Below are positions 50,231 to 61,591 of a DNA stretch of 64,000 nucleotides, piece after piece. Both the position numbers and the translations under genes were made by a program. Position 1 is the stretch's first letter. The number at the start of each line of letters is the position of its first letter. The stretch comes from Bugula neritina. Taxonomy: Eukaryota > Bryozoa > Gymnolaemata > Cheilostomatida > Bugulidae. Below the pieces are notes generated by a model. That model was not told the DNA's origin, searched no databases, and saw only the letters and a list, made by a program, of their open reading frames with translations. The DNA lies in NCBI GenBank assembly GCA_964035545.1, contig OZ037767.1, forward strand, positions 11,575,081 to 11,639,080, in the 5' to 3' direction.

Positions 50231-53200
50231 ATGGCTGATGTGCTTGCAGCTGAATTACCCGATCAAAGTCTTGATCATCTCACGCTAGACCAAAGTACTG
50301 ACGATATTGAAAATGAAGGTGTTGGTAAGAAATAATAATGAGTGGGCAAACGATGCTTAGACTCTATGTAACCAAGGCCATGATAGTGACTATTAGTAAT
50401 ATTTTGAGGGAACGATAAATATTAATATTAATTGTAATATTAATAAAAATAAAATTACAAATAAAGATATCGTAATCATCATGATAATGATTGATGAGTG
50501 TCAGACTATTAATACAATTATCAGAATTACCATCACTTTATTTTTTCTATGTTAACGTAAATTGCAGATATTAGAAATGTTGTGCAAGAAATCATCAGTT
50601 ACTTAAATATTTAGTTTTGATGTTATATAAAAACAAAACATGACTATTAACTATTTTGATTTAAATTTTGCAACTGGCAAATTAGAAAAAATTCCATTAG
50701 CCCAACTTTATTTTTGGCATTTTAAAAATAGTTATGAAGTAGTTATGGGCTTATTGTACTGAAAAAAGTCGAGTAATTTTCAATTTTTATCTTAGCAAAT
50801 GACATGTAAATGTGACCTTTGTTAGTGTTCAAAACTGATCCCTCATGACAGCAAAAGTAAAGCAAGTTTTTCCTTAAAAATATCTACCTTGGTAGTAATT
50901 TTTACTGCAAATAAGACTATTGAATACTTTTTGATAAGTTTATTTAAAATAAGTTTTTTTTTCATAAACTTTAAAAATTGAAATTGAATCAATACTCAAT
51001 TTAATTTAATTAACTTTTCTCTCTTCATATATGCTATGTTTATCACATCAACTGGTTATTAAAAAAGTAAATTTGAGCACATGGTTCTTTAGTAAAAAGT
51101 TATGACTAAAGCATTTTAAGTTGGCCTAATTATTATGCCATCTTTAGAGTATGTCATCTTATGACTGCAGCTGTGATAGGTAGTTTTTTATTGGCAAAAT
51201 GAATACAATGATTGATTTAGCAGGTTTATTGAACTGAGTGTGAACTTGATTTTAGAAAAGTTACATTGATCTTTATTTAAATGATGCAATATACTACCAA
51301 TTATATATATATAATACAACATAGTTAGTAAAGAAACTATAAAACTTGAAACCTTTGTGTATGAAGTACACATTTAGGTGCAGTAGTGGAGTAGTTGAAA
51401 TAGCCTAAGTTTTTTAATTTCCTTATAGATTTTGGTTTGGGGCGCATGTTAAATTTTTTGCGAGAGCATAACTTCTTTTGCTAAATTTCTAATCTAGGAC
51501 ACAGGCTTTTTTCAATTTCTCCATTACTGCACCTATCTCGAAGCACACTGTCTAATCCCATTGCTAATCTGTACTCAAAAAGATATTATAAATATAAATT
51601 TCTAAGACCTATCAAAGCTCAACTCAAATATTCTTATTTTTTCTAAGTTTTGTTGTACCTGACACTGCATTGAACATGTAACACAGTATAATTTACATGC
51701 AGTAGTATAATGGCATTGTCTCACCTATATAATATATGAAACATTACTTTATAGCATATTCTAAAAAGTATTTGACTATAAAAAAAGGAAATATTTCTTT
51801 AAATATTTTCTTCTGAGACCATAAATCTGTATTATGACTTTGTAATATCATCAAAGCATTCTAACTGAGCTTCTCAAACATCATCTCCTGTCTCAGATAA
51901 AAATAAAAAGCTACAAGTTTCTTAATTAAATTTGTACCTAAACATGATTGTTTATTGTCTACCATTTATAGCTTAGCCTTTGTCTGCCATTTTTAAGAGT
52001 CTGATGAATATGAAGAAGAAGAAGAAGGGGAAGATGGAGAAGAGCCCAAAAAGAGAAAGAAGAAGAAAAAGGAAGTGATGGAAGAGCCAGCCCCGCCTCC
52101 TGTAGAGGAGAAACTCTCACCTGAAGCCTTAGCTCTCAAAAAAGAGCTGGAGAGGATCTTTGTTGTAGCGCCAGACTTGCACAGGTTTGGATACTCTATT
52201 TTGCAATATATTGCACCTTTACACCATATTACAACTTTACACCATATTACAACTTTACACCATATTACGACTTTACACCATATTACAACATGTCACCCCA
52301 GATCATATCGCACCATGTAGTTGCTATAAGCTCCATTGACTAAATGTCCTAACCCAATGGGTATTGGCCATAAACTCTTTACTGCTGCAATACGGAAATG
52401 TTGCAATTGTAACTTTGATTCAAAAATAGACTTTTAGCATCCCAGGTTGCTCTCTTATAAAAATGAATTTCATTTAAGGTCCTTTGACTTGGGTCATGCG
52501 GACAGAATAATGCATTAACGTTTGTTTAGTAAACTGGAAGTTAAATTAGGTTGACGACGACTTCTTTGCAAAAAGTTAAAATGTGATACTAATTTGCTAA
52601 GAATCAGATAATGACAGCATATATAAATGTGATGATTTTCTAAATATTGAATATTTTATATAATATGTGAGATAGTATGTACTATATAATATAATAATAT
52701 GCTAAATAATATTTAGTTTAAAATATTATGATAATCTCTAGATCATTTTATTCTAAGACTTGTTCAACTATTATATTTTAGCATTAGTTGTGGTAAGGGT
52801 TGAACTTGGAATTAAATTCTTTATAGAAAGACCTTCAGATTTGTCATAACCAACTCCTAGAACTTCCTAGACTAAGAGATCTCTGTTCACAGTTATCAGT
52901 GTGAGAGTTGTTATGTATTTGATTCTCACCCGCCTTTCTAAGTATTGTGCAATGTTTAGAGTTTAGACTACGATATGTTTTAGTTGGCAGGACCTGCGCT
53001 ATGACTCCATTGAGTTCCCTGACTCATACAAACACAATTCACCAAAAGAGGAGCTGGCGTTGTCGTATGCAGAGAACTTCCGCCGTCAATATGTACATCT
53101 GTATCGAGACAGGAAGTCTCTGCTTTTAAATCCAGTCAATGAGTGCGGCCTTGAGGTATGCTATTTTATATTATGATATTTTAGCAGTTTCAAGTGTTGC

Positions 53201-56200
53201 GTTATTGATAAGAAATTAAATGTTTCTCCTATTCATTAGTGATAAATTTTTTTCACAAGTTGTAATTTGATCAAAGATTTTATTACTGATAATCTCACAT
53301 AACATTCAATCTTTGGTTACACAACCAAAAAACCAGATAAAAGTTATGTAATATATTGTATAGAATAAATTTATAGAATAAATATTATTATTGTATATAT
53401 ATCTCTCACTATATATTTTGATGTCTACATTGCAGAAGCTAGTGTGTACAACTCTCAGACCTACTCAGCTCCCCTACATCTCTCTGTACAACTGGGATGG
53501 ATGTGCTGATTTCGTGGCAGATTATTTGAACTTTGAACCCCTCAATCCTCCAGTTGATTTGGTGAGTGAGTGAGTTGATCTGAGAGAGTTGGTCTGGTTA
53601 GTACTCTGAGTGAGTTGATCTAGTTAGTACTCTGAGAGAGTATATCTAGTTAGTACTCTGAGTGAGTATATCTAGTTAGTACTCTGAGAGAGTATATCTA
53701 GTTAGTACTCTGAGTGAGTTGATCTAGTTAGTACTCTGAGTGAGCTGATCTAGTTAGTACTCTAAGAGAGTTATGTATTGGTTTTAAGGTTAGGGTGAGG
53801 TAAAAACACATTTTTAGTCTAAACTAATGGCAAGAGTTGCAAACTATTGTTAAAGCAGAGTTATGCTTGCCTCTACTGATATTGATGGAGTTGATAAGGT
53901 TAATATTAAAATCCAATGAGTTTGTAAAACGGCCACCTTTATGCTAGAAAACTCTGTGACGATTGAATATAACTTTTTCAACTAAAATATTAGTTACGCA
54001 TTACACTAGCATCTTTTTGATCAGCAAGCGAGTAAAAGTTTCTCACAAAAACACCTCCGAGTTGGAGTGTCTAAAGTTGCCACTCAACTCTGGTTATGAT
54101 TTGGTTGTAGCCAGCTCGTCTGCGATCACCCATGACGGTGCTGAAGCAGCAGAGAGGCCACTGCTTTGAGTATGCCAACGTCTTGTGTTCTCTGCTCATA
54201 GCTCAGGGGTATGATGCCTACATTGTCAGTGGGTACGCCACTAGAGAGATCTGTCTGATGGACTCTACAAGGGAAATATGTCCATTGCTAATTGAAAAGA
54301 AAGAGGTAATGTTATATCATATTCTCTTTAAAATGTCAACACCTTGTATTCCTTCTCTTTCCATAGTGTCTAAGACAGCTTCTTACTATAGGAAAATTGT
54401 CAGTGACTGCAACTGGAATAATAATGTTGGTGAACTGTTTTAGTACTTGAATACTTTAGAGCTGTGAGTCAACAGCACTCATGGAATTTTACAGGAAAAA
54501 GTAGAAGAGAAAAAGAAGGAGGTTGGGAAGTATACGGTACGCCCGCCTAAGGATTTAAAGAGTAAATATGAAGCTAAGATGACTAAGCGGGCTGATGATA
54601 ATCGCTTGGCGGAGATTAAAAAGAAGCAGGAAGAAGAAGAGCAGAAACTGGCTGTGAGTATCACTTCCACTCCTCTAGTTAGCCTTTAGCAACATTTCTA
54701 TTGGTTTAATAACCTAGGGCAGGGTGGCTGGCTACTTTTTCATGGAAGTCAGCTGATGTGTTGAGTACAATGAGACTTTTGACAGCTCATAGATTTACAT
54801 TTTTTCAACATATAAAAGAAACTCTTCTTAACTCTATGACTAAAACCCGAACAGAATTTCGAAGTAAGTGTATGTCATATAATTGCCCCTCGGGAATTGA
54901 GCCTCAGACTTCTAACTTGCAAGCTAACGAGCTACCTATTACACTGTAGGGCTACTGGGAATTTTTTCGCTACAGTACAGCAATGGAGAAATTGAGAAAA
55001 ACCTGTTATGTTTTTAGATTAAAAATGTGGCAAAAGAAATTATGTTCTCACAAGATTTTTGGCCCAAACCAAAATTTATTAAGAAATTAAAGAACTTGGG
55101 CAATTTCAATTTTTTCACTACTTTTTCACCTAAAAACATTCCCATTAAAATAGCTATTGACAAAATAGTAATTTCTTGCTTAGAAATGAAATTGTAATTT
55201 CTCTGAATAAATACAAACTGAAAATTCATGCTCCGTGTTTGTTGGACAGGAGCTGGAGAAACCAGCCTGGGATCCTTTGCATGGCCTGAGAGTTCACGCT
55301 TGGGTGCTGGTACTGGAAGGAAAGAGGGAAATCTCGGAGAGCTTCTATATAGAGCCATTTACTGGTCAGGCTTATTCTCTGACCACCAAAGAGTTTCATG
55401 GTATTGAGAGCATCTGGAACCACCAGAACTACTGGGTGAACATGCAGCTCTGTAAGAATGGAGTGGTGGTGAGTCACCAAATAGTTACTAGGATTAAATG
55501 TTACAAGTTAGCTAATATAATGTTCTGAACCCACTGAAGTATACAAGACCCATGTGGGTAGGTGACTTTATGTTACATATGCATTGTGATCTCTTCGTTT
55601 GTTGAAACAGAAAGTCATGGTATTACTGCTATCATTTGCACAGTTTATATGATAACACCTCTTCTCAGTGTGAATTTCAGACCCGGAGAGACGGCTAACG
55701 TCTGCTTCTATTTGACAGGATTTGAAGTTTGACTTGGGTGACTGCAGTCTTTGGGAGTTTATGTTCCCGTCCTCTGACAAACCTCTTTTGTCTATTCCGG
55801 ATCTCGACGAAGATCTTGATATCGATGACGAGGATGAAGAGGAGGATGTTGAGAAACACCTGGATGTGCCGCCATCTTGGTGCGATCCTATCGAAGTAAC
55901 ATACAAAGGTTTGCAAAAATATTATGCGTTATACTGTGTAATCTAGATATTGTGAAGAAATAATTTGCGCCCAGTTTTAGTTGCTTTGTTGACGTCTGAA
56001 TGCCATAGTCATACCGTATGATGTCATAGTCATACCGTATGATGCCATAGTCATACCGTATGATGTCATAGTCGTACCGTATGATGCCATAGTCGTACCG
56101 TATGATGATAAATTCAGAGTTTGAGTCACGCTGTCCACTTGGCAAGAAGACTAAGTACTACAAGAGAGCTAAGCTGGAGCGGTTTGCCCCGTACCTGATG

Positions 56201-59200
56201 AAAGATGGATTAGTGGCCAGGCTGTCTGTGTACAATGACTATGAGTTGAAGGACATCAACCTAGTGAAGGAATTCTTTGAGAACAGAGAAGATCACTTGT
56301 ACCTTCGAATACACAACATGAAGAGTGGTTGGGTGACTGAGTACTTTCTAGAAGGCCGTTCTCATGCTGTTAAAGGTATGCTTATACTATACTAGTCTCG
56401 TTATATGCTTATATACTTTACTAGTCGCATTATAATTATGTTTATACTTTACTAGTCTTATTATATGTTTATATTTTACTAGTCTTATTATATGTTTATA
56501 CTATACTAGTCTCATTATATGCTTATACTCTACTAGTCTTATTATATGCTTATACTATACTAGTCTCACTGTATGCTTATACTACACAAATTGTTTGAAC
56601 ATCTCATTTGCTTTTCACTTTGACTGGGTAGTTGTGGCAGTACACTCAGCTATTACTCAGCTATTATTATATTGATATTATTCTACCTGATATTATCTAT
56701 ATTTCACCTGCCTGGCCTACAATATCATAAATGCACTTTTTGGTGATTTTACTCATTAACCAACTACTAACTGTAAACTTGCCGATACTTTTATAGTATT
56801 TCATAATTTTTCTAGATTCAACTTCATTTACTAACATTTGATTCACTAACAATAGCTACAGACAAATTCTCTTTTAATATTTACTGATAAAATAGGAGTT
56901 GCCTTATCTTCCTTATCAGTAGTTTATCTAGCACATATGAAATCAGGCTGTAGGATTGTTTTTATCTGTAACACTGCGTTACCATAGCTTCCCATTATGC
57001 AAATAGATGCCTCCTATGAATGGATTTGTGGTTGCGGTTTGCATTAACTTATGGTTGCCGTTTCATTTGATGCGACTGTTTCTAAACATTGAAGGAAGAA
57101 TTTATTTGCGTAATGTAAAGCTTAGAAAAGTAGTGGAAGAGTATTTGTTACGTAATCAAAGTGATTCTGTTGATTATCAGAACACACGTACCTGGCATCG
57201 TCCCCTGGAGCTGAGTCCGAGAGAGTCATGCTGTTCTACAACGAGGCAAGAGTAGACGGACTGAGTAAGAGAGAGGAAACTCCTCTGGAGATGACGGAGC
57301 ATTTCCAGAATCGCGAAGATTTTCTCTATTATCAGCACATAGACTTAGGACCTAAACCTAAGAAAGCTGGCCCCAAAGGGTCTGACTTGAACCCTCGCCC
57401 AATATATGTAAGAAGAATTGATGTGCTTCAACTATTTTACCATTACCTGCTATGCAATTTCAAATTAAGGCAATTACACAACATTGATTGTAATAATTAT
57501 TGCTCTTGGATGCTGTGTATAAGTTGTGAAATTATATCTTTTCGTACTTCCTCTGATTTTTTCTTTTGAGAAAAAGCTGTAATAGTTTGATTATGCCAAG
57601 TTCTGTGACTTTAGTTTATGGCCTTGAACAGCCTGGATGATGTTTCACATTGTGGTTTGTTGGCCTTCATAATGTATTAAATCTCTATACACTCAAAAGT
57701 CAGTCTTGTTATATTTAGTTTATGCTATTTTCAGATTTTCTCTGCCAGACATTCATGTGATCAGCACAGGTAACATAAGTTACCATTTGTTTTGTGAATA
57801 TTTGGACTAAATTGTAGTGTATGTTTTGTAGAAAATGGTACAAAAGTTTGCTCGAAATCTGGCAAAAAATGCCAACGAAGATGTGAAGGAGCTTGTATAC
57901 TGGATATCAGAAGAAAAGATACAGATAACGTACCACACAGGAGATCCTAAAATTATCTCTTCAACAAGAGAGTATATGAAGCCTCCGGGCGTTGAAGAGA
58001 AAGGGTCTCCCGTCATAATGACTTCGGACATGCACTCCACTTTCCAGGTCTAGAAGTCTGAAAAATATTGATAGTCTAAAGTTCGTTCAGAATTTTTGGG
58101 TTGAAATTATTACATTTCTGTATACGGAGTCAGCAAAACTTTTACTTTTAGTAAAATCTTTTTTTATAAATATCTGCAATGGTCTATACATATAAATTTA
58201 TTTCTATAACAAATTCAACATTGAGATTTGAAAAAATATAAGCACTCTTTTCGTTAAAAATTATAAAGGCTTGTGTACTTTTTATTTTCTTATCATGAGA
58301 CTGATTGTGGCAACACAAAAGTTAAAGTAAGTTCAATGGAGTACTTGTTGACAGGTTGACCCGGCTAGTAAGGGGAAGAAGAACTTGGAGCTCTATCAGC
58401 TGCTCTGTCAGCTGCTGAAAGATGAAGACGCGTGCTGTAACAAAGTGAGAGAAAGCGAGGCGGAAGTTCGCACTATACTGAAAGAGAGGCTGGAAGAGGA
58501 AACCCGAAGTCTGCTCAAGATATCAGTCTATGATACGGACAGGAACGAGAGGGCCAAGAAACACAGACGAGAGCTGGTAAGTGGTTTATGTAGGCAACCA
58601 GCGTGATCTCTAACCACCCAGTAGGCCATCATGCGGATGTTGACATTCTGTATAAGATATTTTAATTCTCCTCTGGTTTATTTTGCCAAAAGCTTTATTT
58701 TCTAATATATAAATTAAATCAACATGATGTTCTAAGCTTCACTGACCTGTTTTTGTCAAAAGTTAAAGTCGTCTGCTCTTTTTTTAACATGCAACAACCA
58801 GGCTTAGAGTTAGCTTGTTTTTCCCACAACACACTACTAGTTGGTCAAATGGTCACTTGAAGATAACGAAATATAAACAACTTGCTTATTTATTTACTGC
58901 ATAATATATTGTGGAATCTTGCATGCTATAATAATATATAGTAATCAGATATCTTATAAATCATGAATAAATACGGATCTGATACTTTTGATATGGTTTG
59001 ACAGGAGAGACAACTTCTAGAAGAGAAAATGAGACGTGAAGAGATGGAGGTGGATTTCCTGGCTCCCTTCTTGGCTCAGATGGGAGATCCAGAGAAGCTG
59101 ACTAAGGAACAAGCCTTCACTCTTAAAGATCAGTGTCTGGCCGACCTGAAGCAACGGCTGATTGACAAAGCTAATCTCATACAAGCTCGGTTTGAAAAGG

Positions 59201-60688
59201 TATAATACTGCAATGATATTATGTAATGTTATAATGTAATGTTCTTTTATACTATTGTAGATGTTGAAACTTTATTATACCTGCCCAGAATTAGGAACTG
59301 AAAAAGCGGGCTTGCTAAGCATGTATATATGTGTTAGGTTGTTGCTAATGGCTGTTCTTGGTAAATGTTTACACTTTTGACTACTCCACTGTTGATATTG
59401 TAACTCCTAATGCTTTAAAACATGTTGTATTTCTGAAATAGTTTATCAAAAAACACACAACACAATGTTCGCAAAACAAAACTCACCAAAAAATGTAATT
59501 CATTATCATTCTAAGAGAACTTGAATTGTGAACCGTAAGAACATAAATAAATATAAGTCAGGCGTATTAATATTGACTCTGCTATCACTTTTGATGGACT
59601 TTAAAACTTACTGCTAGAATAAAATAGATGGAAGCAGTGAAAGCGTTGCCATAGTTACTGTTACATTGTGGTTCTGTTGATCAGAAGAGTAGTCCTACAG
59701 TTTGCTATATTTAATAACTTAATCATATGGCTGCAGCACACAGAAATATGTCTTACTATTCACCTGTGCAACTGTCTACAGCTCAATATATGCTCCAGTC
59801 TCTCAGCTTTCAGCTGACTTGTTTATCAATTTTTGTTTGTTATCAATCTATGTATTCCAGTAGTGAATCTTATGAACTAAGCTGTGTCTATTGATAGTTT
59901 TAACGAGACACTTTTTAAAACTTTTTCTGACTCTGATGGAATTTAGATTCCTAATATTTTTTATTTTTGCTCAAATAAAACTGTACATGTTTGAGTTTCT
60001 ATATAATTTTCTGGCAGGAAACCGCCGAGCTAACTAAAAAGCAGCAATGGTACCAACAGAACCAAGTTTCTATGTTGAAAGATGATGAAGAAGATTATGT
60101 ATCCTACTGCACTGAGGCTATGTTCAAAATACATATATTAGAGCTGAGGCTACAGGTTAGTTTAATACATCAGTTGTGTGAAGAGAGATAACTCCTTAGT
60201 ATAATGTTTGTATTTTGAATATGTAAGCCGGGATGTAATTATTGTAAACAATGAGAGCTTGCAATAGAGTAATAGCTTCAATACCTAGTATGTCTAAGTA
60301 CTCCTATATGTAATATGATGTAATATAATATAAAATATTTGTATTATGATGAACAAAATTGGAATATAGTGTTGGTAATTTCCTATCATAAATGACATCT
60401 AAAATTTGTATTTTTTCAATCACCGTAAACTTTGCTACTTGTAAAATCTTTGCCCTTATTTTTGGTCATCGCTTTTCCAATTTTAATTTGCCAGTGTACA
60501 CATTTTCAAGAATATGAATATAATAGACACAATGCAACGGCATTTATATAAATATTATATTACACACGAAAATTCACTACTTTGTAATTCTGTTATAGAG
60601 ACACAAAGAAAAGGCTCCTTATATTTACATGGAGTTAGACAAGAAGTTGCGAGCTGATAGAAGACTTTCTGAATATCTCACTGGATAG
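50231..60688 (+). CDS. DRC7: DRC7 (CCDC135), dynein regulatory complex subunit 7
   Basis: Subunit of the nexin-dynein regulatory complex of motile cilia and sperm flagella. Exons: 50231-50324, 51998-52184, 52984-53155, 53436-53561, 54111-54305, 54495-54653, 55250-55468, 55719-55908, 56118-56375, 57181-57407, 57832-58047, 58355-58576, 59005-59199, 60018-60155, 60599-60688. All are phase-compatible, giving 895 residues (human 874). Conserved DRC7 blocks in order: TTLRPTQLPYISLYNWDGCA, the transglutaminase-like core GHCFEYANVLCSLLIAQGYD, LHGLRVHAWVLVLEGKREIS, SIWNHQNYWVNMQ, CPLGKKTKYYKRAKLERFAP, ARVDGLSKREETP, YDTDRNERAKK, DFLAPFLAQM, RLIDKANLIQARFEKET and KKQQWYQQNQV. The N-terminus has an acidic run followed by a lysine run. 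The donor after 58047 is GTCTAG, a weak site. The start is the first ATG, and it lies 314 bp from the divergent TTC19 gene. Confidence 0.95.
50325..51997. other. DRC7 intron 1
   Basis: AT-rich 1.7-kb intron containing one complete MITE family A copy (51377-51533). Nothing else was recognised. Confidence 0.6.
51377..51533 (+). mobile_element. MITE family A, copy 3 (best preserved)
   Basis: 157 bp with TIRs GGTGCAGTAGTGGAG and, reversed, GGTGCAGTAATGGAG. TA flanks both ends (TA before 51377 and after 51533), consistent with a TA target. Non-coding. Confidence 0.85.
52205..52295. repeat. 18-bp minisatellite
   Basis: About five units of TTTACACCATATTACAAC begin some 20 bp after the donor of DRC7 exon 51998-52184. 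Confidence 0.85.
53562..53772. repeat. 26-bp minisatellite starting at a DRC7 5' splice site
   Basis: Eight imperfect units containing GAGTTGATCTAGTTAGTACT begin exactly at the donor GTGAGTGAG of exon 53436-53561. Confidence 0.9.
54800..54952 (-). mobile_element. tRNA-derived SINE, diverged copy 3
   Basis: The minus strand reads GTAGCTCGTTAGCTTGCAAG and then GAGGCTCAATTCCC, A- and B-box-like, followed by GTTAAGAAGAG as in the other copies. It lies in a DRC7 intron beside a MITE family A copy. Confidence 0.6.
54975..55130 (-). mobile_element. MITE family A, copy 4
   Basis: The minus strand aligns over its length with the copy at 51377, including TTTTGGTTTGGGCCAAAAAT, GAGAACATAATTTCTTTTGC and CTCAATTTCTCCATTGCTG. 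The outer TIR bases are diverged. It lies 120 bp upstream of DRC7 exon 55250-55468. Confidence 0.75.
55998..56105. repeat. 21-bp minisatellite ending at a DRC7 3' splice site
   Basis: Five units of CATAGTCATACCGTATGATG end 12 bp before the acceptor of exon 56118-56375. Confidence 0.92.
56376..56585. repeat. About 27-bp minisatellite starting at a DRC7 5' splice site
   Basis: Units containing TATGCTTATACTATACTAGT begin at the donor GTATGC of exon 56118-56375 and repeat about seven times. This exon is therefore flanked by unrelated minisatellites on both sides. Confidence 0.9.
56586..57180. other. Rest of DRC7 intron 9
   Basis: Nothing recognised apart from AT-rich intronic sequence. Confidence 0.5.
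59200..60017. other. DRC7 intron 13
   Basis: An 818-bp intron in which I see no element or further exon. Confidence 0.6.
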
Positions 60689-60812
60689 AATGTCTACACA
60701 TACAGTGTAGCCAATCAAATAACATGCCGTGTATTATCTTTTTGCTTCATGTGTATTTTTACTTTAGTATTCCGTCCACAAAGTTTGTGATTTTGAGTTG
60801 TTTATTTAACAA

Positions 60813-60818
60813 AATAAA
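60813..60818 (+). terminator. Poly(A) signal for DRC7
   Basis: AATAAA is 125 bp after the DRC7 stop codon. Confidence 0.65.
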
Positions 60819-61591
60819 AGACTGGTAATAATATTCTATAAATAGTTTTGTTGTTTATCTTCTGGCATTAGCTAGGAACTAAGGTCTATAAATTTAGACT
60901 TGACTTGAGCATATATGCATCATCTTTTGAGCTAAATAATATACAGGTTATGTTCATATATGAGTATATATATTAACTTAATCATTAAATTTTGAGTAGC
61001 TTTCAGCATACTGTTATCTAATTTTATCTACCATTTACTACTACTATTACTACTACTATTTTTTTTAGTAAATTTAAATCAAACTATGTTTAGCTGAAAA
61101 CTCAGAATTTTCAACTATTTTGTTTATGATTATCATTGCAGTTTATGGTCTGCTGGTGAGTGCTTTCTCTGCATGTATTTTATTTTATAGAAATAAAAGT
61201 CTACGCAAAAGTTAGCTCTTTGATTGAGCAACTTCATTAAAATCTGCACTCATTAGTTTTGCATTGTGTAATAATGGAACTTGAAGTATCTTCAACGATA
61301 TAATTAGGAGTTGTTTCCTTTATTAAACATGCGTAGCCTATTTCTTACTAAAATTAGTCGTAACGTATTTGTGACGAGCTGTAGTTTTAAAAGACGCTTT
61401 TTACATGCATCATCACTTAGTAACATATTCAAGATGGCGACTGGCAGGTTACTTCACTTGGAACTGAAAATGTAACAAAATTGCCAGAAATCTGGTTAAA
61501 TAATTAAAATGACATTATTTTAGAATAATTTAGTTTTTGTTAATTATAAATTTCTAAAAAAGTTGATTAATAATTCGATCAAGAATTTTCC
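60819..61591. promoter_or_regulatory. Region upstream of the unnamed gene, with a YY1-like motif
   Basis: CAAGATGGCGAC at 61430-61441 matches the core of the YY1 initiator-type motif (AAGATGGCGGC). It lies about 160 bp before the start codon at 61592. This suggests a TATA-less promoter. The rest of the interval is AT-rich with no gene. Confidence 0.4.

Noticed and set aside
52981-52990. Acceptor TTGGCAG before DRC7 exon 3
   Set aside because: It breaks phase with the preceding exon; using TTTTAG at 52983 restores frame and adds SWQ before DLRYDS.
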